64,000 nt of DNA from Chitinophagaceae bacterium UBA4407 (GTDB lineage Bacteria > Bacteroidota > Bacteroidia > Chitinophagales > Chitinophagaceae): contig DGQT01000092.1 of NCBI GenBank assembly GCA_002390845.1, positions 62,001 to 126,000 on the forward strand. Direction: 5' to 3'. The notes below the pieces were generated by a model. It searched no databases, was not told where the DNA came from, and saw only the letters and a program-made list of their open reading frames with translations. Made by a program: the position numbers and the translations under genes. Shown here in pieces: positions 52,147-61,321 of this stretch (position 1 is its first letter; every line of letters begins with the position of its first letter).

Positions 52147-55100
52147 CTAACTGAATAAATACTCGATATCTTCTTTGGTAAGGCTCTTTACAAAACCGCT
52201 GTCGTCGGTAATAAGATCGGCGGCGAGAAGGCGTTTCTTTTCCTGTAGTTTTAAAATTTTATCTTCAACGGTGTCCTTGCAGATCATACGGTACGCAAAT
52301 ACATTTTTGGTTTGTCCAATGCGGTGTGTACGGTCGATTGCCTGTTGCTCTACGGCGGGGTTCCACCACGGATCTACAATGTACACATAGTCGGCAGCAG
52401 TAAGGTTAAGGCCAACGCCACCAGCCTTTAATGAGATCAGGAACACGCGGCAATTTTCTTCGTTCTGAAAACGCTGTATGGCTTTCTCCCTGTCTGGTGC
52501 AGAAGTGCTGCCATCGAAGTATTCGTAATCAACACCCAGCTCTTCAAGCCTGGCCCTGATGAGCGCCAGCATACCCAGAAACTGGGAGAACACAAGTGCT
52601 TTATGGTCGCTGATATTTTCTGTTATTTCGCGGCCGATCTCTTCCAGTTTTACTGAAACGTTGGGGAACTTTTCTTCGCTTTTCATAATGGCCGGACTAT
52701 CGCAGATCTGCCTTAGTTTCATCAAACCCTGAAGTATTGTAAGCTGCGATTTTTGTACGCCCTGTTCTTCAACTACGCCCAATATCTTGTCGCGGTAATC
52801 GTTGCGGTAAGCATCATAAATTTCGCGCTGCTCTTTGCCCATTTCGCAAAACAAAACCATTTCTACTTTCTCGGGAAGATCTTTTGCAACCTGTTCTTTG
52901 GTTCGGCGGAGAATGAACGGATACAGCAGTTTGCGCAAATGCTCTTTCTGTTCTTTCTCGCCAAATTTATCGATGGGAATAGAAAACTCCTGCTTAAAGA
53001 ATTCCATGCTGCCCAGCATACCGGGATTCAAAAAATTCATTTGGGCATAAATATCAAAAGTGTTGTTTTGAAGCGGCGTACCACTTAAACACAATTTACT
53101 TTTTGCTTTAAGCAGCGATGCTGCTTTGGTTACTTTGCTTGCCGGATTTTTAATGGCCTGACTTTCATCGAGAATTACATAATCCAAAGGGATATCTACA
53201 AACTGTTTTATATCGCTGCGCAGTGTGCCATAGGTGGTAATGATGACATCGATTTTTTTATCGATCAATGTGTCGTGGTTCCGGGCGCCGCCATGATGAA
53301 TGTAATAAGTAAGTGTTGGTGTAAACTTCCTTATTTCATTTTCCCAGTTATACATCAGTGTTGTTGGGCAAACAACCAATGCTTTAAGCTTGCCGTTCTT
53401 TTCCCTAAGGTGGTGCAGGAACGATAATGCCTGTATGGTTTTACCCAAACCCATATCATCGGCAAGTATGCCGCCCCAATGCACTTCATTTAAATAATTG
53501 AGCCAGTGAAATCCGGAAGTTTGATAAGGCCGCAATACAGGTTGCAAATGCATTGGTGCATCTACAGCTTCTATAGAATGATTGTAACGTAGCTTATCAT
53601 ATTTTTCTTCCAACTGTACAAACAGTTCTTCTTCATCGCGCTGATCGTACAACTCTTCAATTACACTAAAATGGTACTTGCTGAGTTTAATGTCACCGGT
53701 TTTTCCTTCGCCAACTCTGAAAAGCAATGAATATTTTTTGATCCATTCTTCGGGCAAAATGCCCAATGTGCCATCCTGTAACGGCACATATTGCTGCTTG
53801 TTGAGCAAAGCCTTTTTTACATCAGCTACAGTTACCTTCTGGTCGCCGAAATGAATATCAATTTTTGCATCGAACCAGTCTGTATTGCTGCTGATTTGTA
53901 TTCTAGTTGTTGGCCTTGCGGTGTTAAAGCGAAAGTTTTTCAACGCTTCAAAACCATATACCGGTACATCCATTTCTTTCACTGCATCACTGAACAGGAA
54001 GAACCAGTTATTCTTCAACACATCACTGCCTTTTAAGGCCAGTGTATTGCCTTCTTCGGGCCGTATAAATTGCGAATGCAGGTTGGCGATCTTGCCAACA
54101 AATTCTTTTTCTGCTTCAATGTTCCGGTGAATTACCAATAGTTTATCGGCAACCGGCAAGATCACCTTGTCTTTATCTCCGGGCTTTATATCATAACCAT
54201 TGTAAGTAAAAACAGGTTGAAACAAAAGGTAGTCTCCGCGTTCTCTCAGGAATATTTTTATTTCAGGTTTGGTATCTTTTATTTCCTCGCGTTTTACATT
54301 GGTAAACTGTACGTTGTATTCTTTGGAGAGCGGTAATATAAAATCATTCAGTTGCCTTGCCCAGTCTTCTTTAGAGATGGTTAGTTTTCCTGAAGGCATA
54401 AACTTTTCAACCAGCAGTATATCTTCAGGCTTTTGCCATTGATAAAAACAGTCGTTAAACTTATAAGTAAATGAAGTTTGTATTTCGTTGCCTGCAACGC
54501 TGTAATTACCCTCGGGTAATTTAACCGAGCAGGTTACTTCGTAAGCGTCATCTGTAAACTTTACGGTAAAATCCGGCGATAAGAATATGGCTGCGCATTT
54601 AGCCTGAACCAGGTTGGCTGTTTGAAATGTTTTATGCGGCGGAAGAAAAAAAACAAAATTGCTTTCAACAATATCCGCGAACATTTTTTTGTATTTCGGT
54701 TGCAGGTATTCAGCAATCAGGTGCCGGGTTTCTTCAGGCAGCTCATCATCGTGCTGCTGAATGATATTTTCCCAAATACCGCTGAAAGGTGAATTGCGGT
54801 TAAGGTAACGGTTAACTTCGCCGGGCAACAGTTTGCGCAATTGTTGCACCAGCATTTTATCGTTCTCATCAAATGGTTCTGTGTTGATGAATTTTGTAAG
54901 ATCAAGCCGTTCTGTTCTCCCTGTAAAAGCGGTTATTTCATCATTTATTTCACCTTGTACGGCGTCGGTTTGTATGTAAGGGTATTGATGCGCATTGTAG
55001 CTGAACACAACGCCCAGCTTTAATGCAGGTTTTACAATAACCTCCTCGTCTTCCTGTGTTATAACAACGGTTTCTTCAAACTGCGGCCTGTACGTTACTG

Positions 55101-55914
55101 GCTGTGGGGGTGCAACGGTTACCCTTTTAATGGTGGTATCCAGCACACGTAAAAAGGGTTTACCGTCTTTGTAAGTAAATTCAAACTTGCCTTTTATGTC
55201 GTCATCAAGGGAGTAGCCATATAAAGCAAGCAGTTTATTTTTTTCTTTATCAAGATTGCGGATCGTATCGAAATAATTGGGGCCGTATTTATTCATTAAC
55301 TGCAGCAGCACAATAGTCTTGTGCACGCAAAGCGGATGTGTAGTATCTGTAGCACAGCCGCAGCTTGTATCAAAATTTCTCTCTTCATTTTTCTGCAAAA
55401 CAACCCTGAACATATTGCCCTCGTAATCAACATCAGCAACAACCCTTTCATCTTTGGCTTCAAGAATCGTTGCTTTATTACCGCTACGTAAAAAACCTTC
55501 CGCCTCAGTGTACGATTGCGCTGCTGTGAGTAATTTTATCAGCTTCAGCTCCAGTAACTTCATTTTTACCACAGTATGCCGCTGATCGTACTTCAATTGC
55601 TTTTCGCCCAGCAGGTTCTTATCAAGCATTTCCTGCAACTGAAAAAGTGCAGCCGCTTCGTGCCTGCATATTTCCCCCAGGTTGTACGGGCAACCGCAGC
55701 GTACCGAAATGGTTTTAGGGTCGCGGAATTTAGTGATATGAACTTTGTAATAAGTAGCGTAGGCATCGTCGCGTATGCGGAAGATTGCAGTATTCAGCAG
55801 ATCGTCATGTTCAATCAGTTCCACATAGCCCGAAGCATAGATTTTCTTTCCGCGGCGTATTACTTCATCGGTGCCGTTGTTATAAATGTGTTTTACTAAA
55901 TAAGGTAAAGCCAA
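52147..55914 (-). CDS. SNF2-family helicase with two SWIM-like zinc motifs
   Basis: A 1255-aa Swi2/Snf2 ATPase that would remodel or clear protein from nucleic acid. The N-terminal third has two SWIM-type motifs, CGCPYNLGEICRH (about 75) and CGCATDTTHPLCVH (about 188). The helicase domain has ILADDMGLGKTIQAL (Walker A, about 818), LDESQAIKN (DEAH-type box, about 912), LSGTPLQN, and the C-terminal lobe SLKAGGVGLNLTAADYVYIV and QQAIDRTHRIGQ. The family in Bacteroidota is typically ~1100-1250 aa with one SWIM motif. Confidence 0.93.
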   Translation of the reverse strand: MALPYLVKHIYNNGTDEVIRRGKKIYASGYVELIEHDDLLNTAIFRIRDDAYATYYKVHITKFRDPKTISVRCGCPYNLGEICRHEAAALFQLQEMLDKNLLGEKQLKYDQRHTVVKMKLLELKLIKLLTAAQSYTEAEGFLRSGNKATILEAKDERVVADVDYEGNMFRVVLQKNEERNFDTSCGCATDTTHPLCVHKTIVLLQLMNKYGPNYFDTIRNLDKEKNKLLALYGYSLDDDIKGKFEFTYKDGKPFLRVLDTTIKRVTVAPPQPVTYRPQFEETVVITQEDEEVIVKPALKLGVVFSYNAHQYPYIQTDAVQGEINDEITAFTGRTERLDLTKFINTEPFDENDKMLVQQLRKLLPGEVNRYLNRNSPFSGIWENIIQQHDDELPEETRHLIAEYLQPKYKKMFADIVESNFVFFLPPHKTFQTANLVQAKCAAIFLSPDFTVKFTDDAYEVTCSVKLPEGNYSVAGNEIQTSFTYKFNDCFYQWQKPEDILLVEKFMPSGKLTISKEDWARQLNDFILPLSKEYNVQFTNVKREEIKDTKPEIKIFLRERGDYLLFQPVFTYNGYDIKPGDKDKVILPVADKLLVIHRNIEAEKEFVGKIANLHSQFIRPEEGNTLALKGSDVLKNNWFFLFSDAVKEMDVPVYGFEALKNFRFNTARPTTRIQISSNTDWFDAKIDIHFGDQKVTVADVKKALLNKQQYVPLQDGTLGILPEEWIKKYSLLFRVGEGKTGDIKLSKYHFSVIEELYDQRDEEELFVQLEEKYDKLRYNHSIEAVDAPMHLQPVLRPYQTSGFHWLNYLNEVHWGGILADDMGLGKTIQALSFLHHLREKNGKLKALVVCPTTLMYNWENEIRKFTPTLTYYIHHGGARNHDTLIDKKIDVIITTYGTLRSDIKQFVDIPLDYVILDESQAIKNPASKVTKAASLLKAKSKLCLSGTPLQNNTFDIYAQMNFLNPGMLGSMEFFKQEFSIPIDKFGEKEQKEHLRKLLYPFILRRTKEQVAKDLPEKVEMVLFCEMGKEQREIYDAYRNDYRDKILGVVEEQGVQKSQLTILQGLMKLRQICDSPAIMKSEEKFPNVSVKLEEIGREITENISDHKALVFSQFLGMLALIRARLEELGVDYEYFDGSTSAPDREKAIQRFQNEENCRVFLISLKAGGVGLNLTAADYVYIVDPWWNPAVEQQAIDRTHRIGQTKNVFAYRMICKDTVEDKILKLQEKKRLLAADLITDDSGFVKSLTKEDIEYLFS

Positions 55915-56065
55915 GCCGTTTCAGATTTATTTGTTTGTGCAGCCTTCCTGAACATTCGGTTGTTTGCCGGTTGAAACAAGGCCAATTTGCAAAAGTAAAG
56001 GAATTATGTGCAGCCTGCGAAACGAAATAAGAAGTTTGTAAATGAAATGTTTGTTAAGGTAAGGG

Positions 56066-56128
56066 TGTACCGGGCAGTGGGAATACTATGAAGCTTTGGT
56101 TGTGTCACTCACTTGTACGTTCGGAATA
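56066..56128 (+). repeat. Dispersed repeat, L arm
   Basis: GTACCGGGCAGTGGGAATAC, TATGAAGCTTTGG, variant core TTGTGTCACTCACTTGTACG. The rest of the 55915-56325 gap contains the foldback at 56146-56219 and otherwise nothing I recognise. Confidence 0.82.
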
Positions 56129-56145
56129 TTATTGAGCAGAGGAGA

Positions 56146-56219
56146 ACCACAAAGACACCAAGGCGCGAAGCCTCACTAAGTATTGGTGCTACTTCGTGTC
56201 TTTGTGACTTTGTGGTTCA
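56146..56219. repeat. ACCACAAAGACAC foldback
   Basis: AACCACAAAGACACCAAGG and its approximate inverse CGTGTCTTTGTGACTTTGTGG face each other around a ~25-base centre. Sequences of this kind (CTTTGTGTCTTTGTGGTT) are a widely dispersed micro-repeat in many bacterial genomes. Confidence 0.6.
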
Positions 56220-56325
56220 AAAAACTTCTTTTGCCTGCGTGTACTATTGCTTATGAATGATTGTACTTTAGAATATTCTATGAAGCTTTAACAATGCGGT
56301 ATTTTAAAAGCAAAAATGTATGCAG

Positions 56326-56787
56326 CTATTGTTTTTTTAAAAATTCATTTACAAGAACATCATTTCCGGAACCATTTTTATAAAGGGTTAAAAAATGAAA
56401 TGTTGATGTAGCTTCATCGTAAGCAGCACTTATGCTTTGCCAGGAATTGGCTGTAATAGATGTAAGAATTGTCTCGTTAGCATCTAGAGCTTTTACAGAT
56501 TGTTTATCACTGTTAAGGTCAATAATATAGTTCCACCCGGAGGAACCAAGAAGTGCGTAACCGCAAACTAACTCAGTATCGTTGTTTCCTAAAAAGTCTT
56601 TCGCCAGGTTTATAGGGGTTATACGAATAATAATACTGTCTTTTATTTGCCCCGAATAAGTGGTTATTGTTCCTGTTGCATTGTAAGTTCCCGGTAAGGC
56701 AATACCAGCATCTACTGATACCGAACTTGCTTTTTGGCATCCGCAAAATAAAAGGCCGGAAAAAAATATGGTGAGAAAAAATTTCAT
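56326..56787 (-). CDS. Small lipoprotein, unknown
   Basis: A 153-aa exported lipoprotein. I start at ATG 56787 (MKFFLTIFFSGLLFCGCQ), giving lipobox LLFCGC; the three residues upstream add nothing. The mature protein is a small beta-rich domain: GTYNATGTITTYSGQIKDSI, then GSSGWNYIIDLNSDKQSVKA, resembling the many DUF4361/DUF1735-like surface lipoproteins of Bacteroidota without a clear match. It lies between an L arm and an R-F arm, upstream of nothing on its strand. Confidence 0.65.
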   Translation of the reverse strand: MKFFLTIFFSGLLFCGCQKASSVSVDAGIALPGTYNATGTITTYSGQIKDSIIIRITPINLAKDFLGNNDTELVCGYALLGSSGWNYIIDLNSDKQSVKALDANETILTSITANSWQSISAAYDEATSTFHFLTLYKNGSGNDVLVNEFLKKQ

Positions 56788-56837
56788 AAGCGCCATTTTG
56801 ATTTTTAAAGTTACGCTTTTAATGCGACATGAAATAG

Positions 56838-56934
56838 ATTCAGGCTTCGCGTAAATGTCGCCATGAAAGGGGAACTGTGAACCGAGCGTGGCAAGAAAAG
56901 CTCAATCAGGGTTTCTTAGCCGGGCCCATAAAAT
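56838..56934 (-). repeat. Dispersed repeat, right arm with nested insert (R-F)
   Basis: TTCAGGCTTCGCGTAAATG, TCGCCATGAAAGGGGAACTG, CCGAGCGTGGCAAG, AAAGCTCAATCAGG and the outer end TTAGCCGGGCCCATAAAA, 6 bases from the histidine kinase stop. The left part of the insert is missing. Confidence 0.75.
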
Positions 56935-56939
56935 GTATT

Positions 56940-58799
56940 TTAAAAATTCACCAGAAATGTTGCCCCGCAGCCGGGCATGCTCTCTGCCGAAATGGTGCCA
57001 CCCATTGCTTCTACCTGGTTTTTTGTAATGAACAAACCAATACCTGCGGCATCGGCATTGGTATGAAAGGTTTTGTACATGCCAAAAAGTTTGTCTTTGT
57101 TTTTATCAAGATCAATCCCAATTCCATTATCTGTAACACGCAACACAGTTTTTGAACCAATAATAAAAGTGCTGACTGTAATGCACGGGCGGCGTTCGGG
57201 ATGGCGGTACTTGATTGCGTTGGATATTAGATTGAGCATAATGCTTTCGAGATAAGCAGGCAGATATTCTATTTGAGGGGCTTCGCTGAAAGAGCAATTA
57301 ATTGAAGCCTGTGTTTCATTAATTTTTATGCGCAGTATATCTGCTACACTGTCGAATACTTTTTGAAACTGAACGGTTTTTTTGGGCAGATTAACTGCTG
57401 TGTGTATTTTAACAACTTCATTTAAATGCCCGATTGTTTTATTAAGGGCTTCGGAGGTTTTGTTAAGATAGCCGAGCAACTCTTGTTTTTCGGTACCGCT
57501 TTCGGCAGTTTCGATCATTGAAAGTATTGACTGAATATTACCGGCATGCGAGCCGAGGTTGTGCGATACAATATGGGCGAAATTGTTAAGCCTGTTATTC
57601 TGATTTTCTATCACCGATAGTGATTCTTTCAGCTTTAATTCTTTCGCCTTTTGATCGTTGATGTCCTGCAATGCACCCCGCAATCCATACACATTTCCTT
57701 TACTGTCTAAAAGTGGTTTACCAATAGCACGTAACCATTTTAAATTTCCTTTGCCACTGATTGCCAGTAGCTCAAGATCGTATTCTTTTTTTTCTGTGAT
57801 CGCTTCATTGATCGCCGACTGCAGTATTTGCCAGGATTTTTCTGTGTACAGGCTTTTTAGTTTATGGATGTCGGGATCAAAGTCCGATGGCACTTCGTAA
57901 ATATTGTAAATCTCGTCAGTCCAAAAGAGTTTGCCGGATTCGTAGTCGAGGTTCCAACCGCCAACTTTTGCAATCTTTTTTGTGGCTTTTAAGAAATCTT
58001 CTTTTGCCTCTAATTGTAGCTGAAGGTTTATTTTCAGGTTTCTGTCGATAATAGAACCAACCATTCTTAGTGTGTTGCCATCTTCATCAAATTCGGCTTT
58101 GCCGCAGGCTTCATACCAGTGGTAGGAGCCATCCTTGCGCCTTAGCCTAAGATCGATAAGATAACTTGTGCGGTTGTTCAACTGGTTCTTAAGAGCGCGG
58201 AATACTTTTTGCCTGTCTTCCGGATGCAACAGTTTATTAAAAAAATTATTGTAAGAAGCTTCTATTTCACCGGGCTGAAAGCCAAGTAATACATACAATT
58301 TTTCAGACCACCATTCTTCACCGTTGGTAAGATTACGGGTCCAGATACCCGCATTAATACCTTCTAAAATCAACTGGTGCTGTTGATTCTGCTGTAAAAG
58401 TTCCTGTTCGCGGGTTACAAAACTGGTGATATCGAAAAAGCAACCTTCCATTGCAGCAGGTTGGCAATTGGCATCTCTTTGAGAAACCTGGCCACGACAT
58501 AAAATATAAACAACCGATCCGATTTTATTGCGATAGCGTAGCGTAGTTTCAAAAGTGGATTTACCGTTTGAAGCTGTAAAATTCATAAAATGTGTTACGG
58601 CTGCGGAAATATCTTCATCAAATACCAGAGACAGCCAGTGGGGGCGGCCCTTTAGGGGGTTACTGTCTTCGCCAAGCAGCATACTTTTAAATGCTGAGCG
58701 AAGACTCTTGGAACCGGCACAAATATGCCAGTTCCAATGCGCACTAGGTGGTTCTTCGGCGATCATGATGGGTACACGATCAAAAGTTTCAATTTGCAT
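56940..58799 (-). CDS. PAS-domain sensor histidine kinase
   Basis: A 619-aa soluble kinase with at least three PAS/PAC units before the catalytic core: about 30-130 (ending YILCRGQVSQRDANCQPAAM), about 140-260 (GIWTRNLTNGEEWWSEKLYV; DLRLRRKDGSYHWYEACGKA) and about 270-385. The phosphoacceptor helix is NFAHIVSHNLGSHAGNIQSI (His near 411), then HATPase_c with NLISNAIKYRHPERRP, VTDNGIGID and GIGLFITKNQVEAMGG. No TM segment and no response regulator nearby, so it is an orphan cytosolic kinase. The N-terminus starts within a domain-like region, so a longer protein or another start is possible. Confidence 0.9.
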   Translation of the reverse strand: MQIETFDRVPIMIAEEPPSAHWNWHICAGSKSLRSAFKSMLLGEDSNPLKGRPHWLSLVFDEDISAAVTHFMNFTASNGKSTFETTLRYRNKIGSVVYILCRGQVSQRDANCQPAAMEGCFFDITSFVTREQELLQQNQQHQLILEGINAGIWTRNLTNGEEWWSEKLYVLLGFQPGEIEASYNNFFNKLLHPEDRQKVFRALKNQLNNRTSYLIDLRLRRKDGSYHWYEACGKAEFDEDGNTLRMVGSIIDRNLKINLQLQLEAKEDFLKATKKIAKVGGWNLDYESGKLFWTDEIYNIYEVPSDFDPDIHKLKSLYTEKSWQILQSAINEAITEKKEYDLELLAISGKGNLKWLRAIGKPLLDSKGNVYGLRGALQDINDQKAKELKLKESLSVIENQNNRLNNFAHIVSHNLGSHAGNIQSILSMIETAESGTEKQELLGYLNKTSEALNKTIGHLNEVVKIHTAVNLPKKTVQFQKVFDSVADILRIKINETQASINCSFSEAPQIEYLPAYLESIMLNLISNAIKYRHPERRPCITVSTFIIGSKTVLRVTDNGIGIDLDKNKDKLFGMYKTFHTNADAAGIGLFITKNQVEAMGGTISAESMPGCGATFLVNF

Positions 58800-59017
58800 T
58801 GAAAGGATATTAGGATTTGGAAAAAAGGAAACCGGGATAAATATAGTGCTATCTGCCAGACCTTATTTGTTCTTTCAATAAAATTAATTCGCATTTATCC
58901 GGTGAAAGGTTTTTTTAATATGCCGATGATACAATGAATATTTTGTACCTGCCGAAAATTAAAATTTAAAGCATTTAATAAACCGGATGCATAATGATGA
59001 CCGTTAAGCAAACCCCT

Positions 59018-59146
59018 GAAGTGTGCGATCCCGAAATGAATTCGGGACAGGCTGCCACGCTTCGCTTAAATGTCGCCATGAAAACAGAACTTCGAAACGA
59101 GCGTGGCAACTAAAGCTGATAGTAGTAATAAGCTGGGTACAAAAAA
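59018..59146 (-). repeat. Dispersed repeat, right arm with nested insert (R-F)
   Basis: Most complete nested copy: GAAGTGTGCGATCCCGAAAT, GAATTCGGGACAGGCTGCCA, CGCTTCGCTTAAATGTCGCC, ATGAAAACAGAACTTCGAAA, CGAGCGTGGCAACTAAAGC and tail AATAAGCTGGGTACAAAAAA. The start and the end are those of a normal R arm. The rest of the 58800-59175 gap shows nothing else. Confidence 0.82.
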
Positions 59147-59175
59147 GGCTGTTTGTATTAAATTTTTTTAGCCGC

Positions 59176-59775
59176 TTAAAACTTTACACCTGCTTCTATT
59201 TTCACAGGTAAATAGTTTTCTTTTGGCGGTATGGGGCAATTGTAACCTTCGGTATAAGCGCAATAGGGCTGGTATGCTTTATTAAAATTAATGAGAATGG
59301 TTTCGCCGTAAGGAATGGTTAAATCTATATACCGGCCACCGCCATAAGTTTCTTTGCCGCTGGTTGCATCGCGAAAAGGAACAAAAAGATAATCCCTGTA
59401 CTCACGGTTTTTTGCAAGCTCAATACTTTGGTAAATGCTTAGTTTATACTCTTTACCCAGTAGCGTAAAAACGGCTTCTGCATATTTTACATAAAGCCTT
59501 TTTTCTGTACCGCTTGTGGGCATTTCAAAAACTTTTTCGTCTTTTGTTCTTACAAACTTTGCTTTTACCACATATTTTAAATCGGCAGGAAAAAAATGAA
59601 TGCCCTTAAATTTTTCTTTTGAGCCGGGCTTTATGGGCGAGTGTTTGGGGTCGCTGTATTCGTTTAGTAACCCTTGCTGAAACCGGTTAATATCGTTAAG
59701 TAGTGCGCTGTCGTTTTGTGCGTTTGTATGGTGCAGTACCAACAGCAATGCAAAGGTTATAATAATACGTTTCAT
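59176..59775 (-). CDS. DUF1684 family exported protein
   Basis: A 199-aa exported protein with signal peptide MKRIIITFALLLVLHHTNAQ. It carries the DUF1684 signature: KGIHFFPADLKYVVKAKFVR, YLFVPFRDATSGKETYGGGRY, IDLTIPYGETILINFNKAYQ, and PYCAYTEGYNCPIPPKENYL with Cys residues near the end. The family has no firm function. It is 28 bases downstream of dcd and probably co-transcribed with it. Confidence 0.9.
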   Translation of the reverse strand: MKRIIITFALLLVLHHTNAQNDSALLNDINRFQQGLLNEYSDPKHSPIKPGSKEKFKGIHFFPADLKYVVKAKFVRTKDEKVFEMPTSGTEKRLYVKYAEAVFTLLGKEYKLSIYQSIELAKNREYRDYLFVPFRDATSGKETYGGGRYIDLTIPYGETILINFNKAYQPYCAYTEGYNCPIPPKENYLPVKIEAGVKF

Positions 59776-59803
59776 AAATATTTTTTTGGTTCTTTCCGGC
59801 AGG

Positions 59804-60340
59804 TCAGAATTTGTTCTTCCACATCATGCTTTCTACGGGTTTGCTTATCTGGCCGCTGTATTTGGCGTCTTTTTTCTCGTTGTATTTAATGTCTACTTTA
59901 CCATCTACCGGGAAATAAATCAACTGGCCAATGGGCATTCCTTTGTAAACTTTTACAGGTTGTTTTACCGATATTTCCAACGTCCAGTTTCCACAAAAGC
60001 CCACATCACCTTTTCCAGCCGTGGCGTGAATATCAATACCCAGGCGGCCTGTAGAAGATTTGCCTTCAAGGAAAGGCACATGCTCATGCGTTTCTGTGTA
60101 CTCTTCGGTAACACCCAGGTAAAAAATATGCGGGTACAAAACAAAACCATCTTCAGGTATTTCGAAGTACTCGATCTCGTTGTGCTTTTTTGCGTCTAAA
60201 ATATGTTCGCGGTAAGTAGCCAGCCATTTACCCAAATGAACATCGTAACTGTTGCTGCCAAGGCAATCGCGGTTATAAGGAACGAGTTTAATGGTGCCTT
60301 TGTCTATTTCTTCCAGTATGCGGTTATCTGTTAAGATCAT
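59804..60340 (-). CDS. dcd: dCTP deaminase
   Basis: Converts dCTP to dUTP (possibly bifunctional to dUMP) for thymidylate synthesis; cytosolic trimer. The 178-aa length is standard. LGSNSYDVHLGKWLATYREH near the start, EGKSSTGRLGIDIHATAGKG (dUTPase-like motif) and GFCGNWTLEISVKQPVKVYK with the catalytic Glu are visible. First gene of a pair with the DUF1684 gene. An L arm lies upstream of its start. Confidence 0.94.
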   Translation of the reverse strand: MILTDNRILEEIDKGTIKLVPYNRDCLGSNSYDVHLGKWLATYREHILDAKKHNEIEYFEIPEDGFVLYPHIFYLGVTEEYTETHEHVPFLEGKSSTGRLGIDIHATAGKGDVGFCGNWTLEISVKQPVKVYKGMPIGQLIYFPVDGKVDIKYNEKKDAKYSGQISKPVESMMWKNKF

Positions 60341-60391
60341 TTTGATTTACAATTTTATAAAGTATAGTTACGATTTTTATAAATAGAATTT

Positions 60392-60455
60392 TTATGAACC
60401 CGGCTAATGGTTTTTTATGGCATCGCCGGTTGCATCGCACTCCTGAACGTTCTGT
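60392..60455 (+). repeat. Dispersed repeat, L arm
   Basis: TTTATGAACCCGGCTAATGG, TATGGCATCGCCGG, then variant core TTGCATCGCACTCCTGAACG. The opposite arm is at 61239-61308 beyond the PPTase gene. Confidence 0.78.
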
Positions 60456-60591
60456 AAAGAATGAGCAAAAGGCAAAAAAACAGCCCCAATATTCATTGGC
60501 ATTTTTATATCCTTATCTTAATCCTGTTGGTTTACAGCAAATGTTCTGCAAATAAATCGTAAATCTGCAATCTAAAATCGTAAATTTTCCA

Positions 60592-61239
60592 ATGCCTTTG
60601 TTTTATCAACATAATATCAACGAACAAACAAAACTTGGCATCTGGAAAATTGAAGAGCCGGAGATTTTTTTTCTTAACGCCGTGCCGTTGAAAAGAGAAA
60701 TTACCCACCCGCACAAACGGCTGCAGCATTTGGCCGGACGGTATTTACTTAAACTCCTTTTTCCTGATTTTCCTTACGAAGAAATTGTAATTGCCGATAC
60801 AAAAAAACCTTACCTGCCTTACGAGCAATATCATTTCTCTATTTCGCATTGTGGCAATTATGCAGCAGCTATTGTAAGTAAAGAGCAGCGTGTAGGCATT
60901 GATATTGAAATCCCGACGGAGCGTTTATTGCGCATCAGTAATAAATTTTTGAATGAAAAAGAAAGGGAACAGTTTTCGGTCGCTGGTTTACAGTTTCCGG
61001 TTACGGCTTACAAACTGGAACTACTTACTGTACTTTGGGGCGCAAAAGAAGCAATATTCAAATGGTGGGGCTGGGGCAGTGTTGATTTTAGCGAGCATAT
61101 ATTATTGGCACCTTTTAAGTTTGAACCTGCCGGATATATAAACGCTACATTTATACGGCAGCAGGAAACATTTGCTTTAGAACTCCAGTACAAACGGTTT
61201 GACCAGTTGTGTTTGGTTTGGCTGTTTTCAGCTCAATAA
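60592..61239 (+). CDS. 4'-phosphopantetheinyl transferase superfamily protein
   Basis: A 215-aa enzyme that would attach the phosphopantetheine arm of CoA to a carrier protein. It has HFSISHCGNYAAAIV, then GIDIEIPTERL with metal-binding Asp104 and Glu106, and LWGAKEAIFKWWG (Lys152, Glu153, Lys157). The size and motif spacing fit the Sfp-like PPTases for secondary carriers rather than the ~125-aa AcpS. Micro-repeats of the AAATCGTAAATCTGCAATC type lie just upstream (about 60553-60590). It is bracketed by an L and an R arm. Confidence 0.9.
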   Translation: MPLFYQHNINEQTKLGIWKIEEPEIFFLNAVPLKREITHPHKRLQHLAGRYLLKLLFPDFPYEEIVIADTKKPYLPYEQYHFSISHCGNYAAAIVSKEQRVGIDIEIPTERLLRISNKFLNEKEREQFSVAGLQFPVTAYKLELLTVLWGAKEAIFKWWGWGSVDFSEHILLAPFKFEPAGYINATFIRQQETFALELQYKRFDQLCLVWLFSAQ

Positions 61240-61308
61240 AGTTCAGAATGTACAAGAGAGCGACGCAAGAAACGATGCCATGAAAACCATTTGCCTGGCT
61301 AATAAAAA
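61239..61308 (-). repeat. Dispersed repeat, R arm
   Basis: AGTTCAGAATGTACAAG, variant core AGAGCGACGCAAG, AACGATGCCATGAAAACC, outer TTGCCTGGCTAATAAAAA. It starts at the PPTase stop and ends 14 bases before the acylase start. Confidence 0.82.
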
Positions 61309-61321
61309 TTATTCAAGAGAT

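Noticed and set aside
61199..61321. Upstream extension of the penicillin acylase gene
   Set aside because: It encodes the R arm and would bury the signal peptide.
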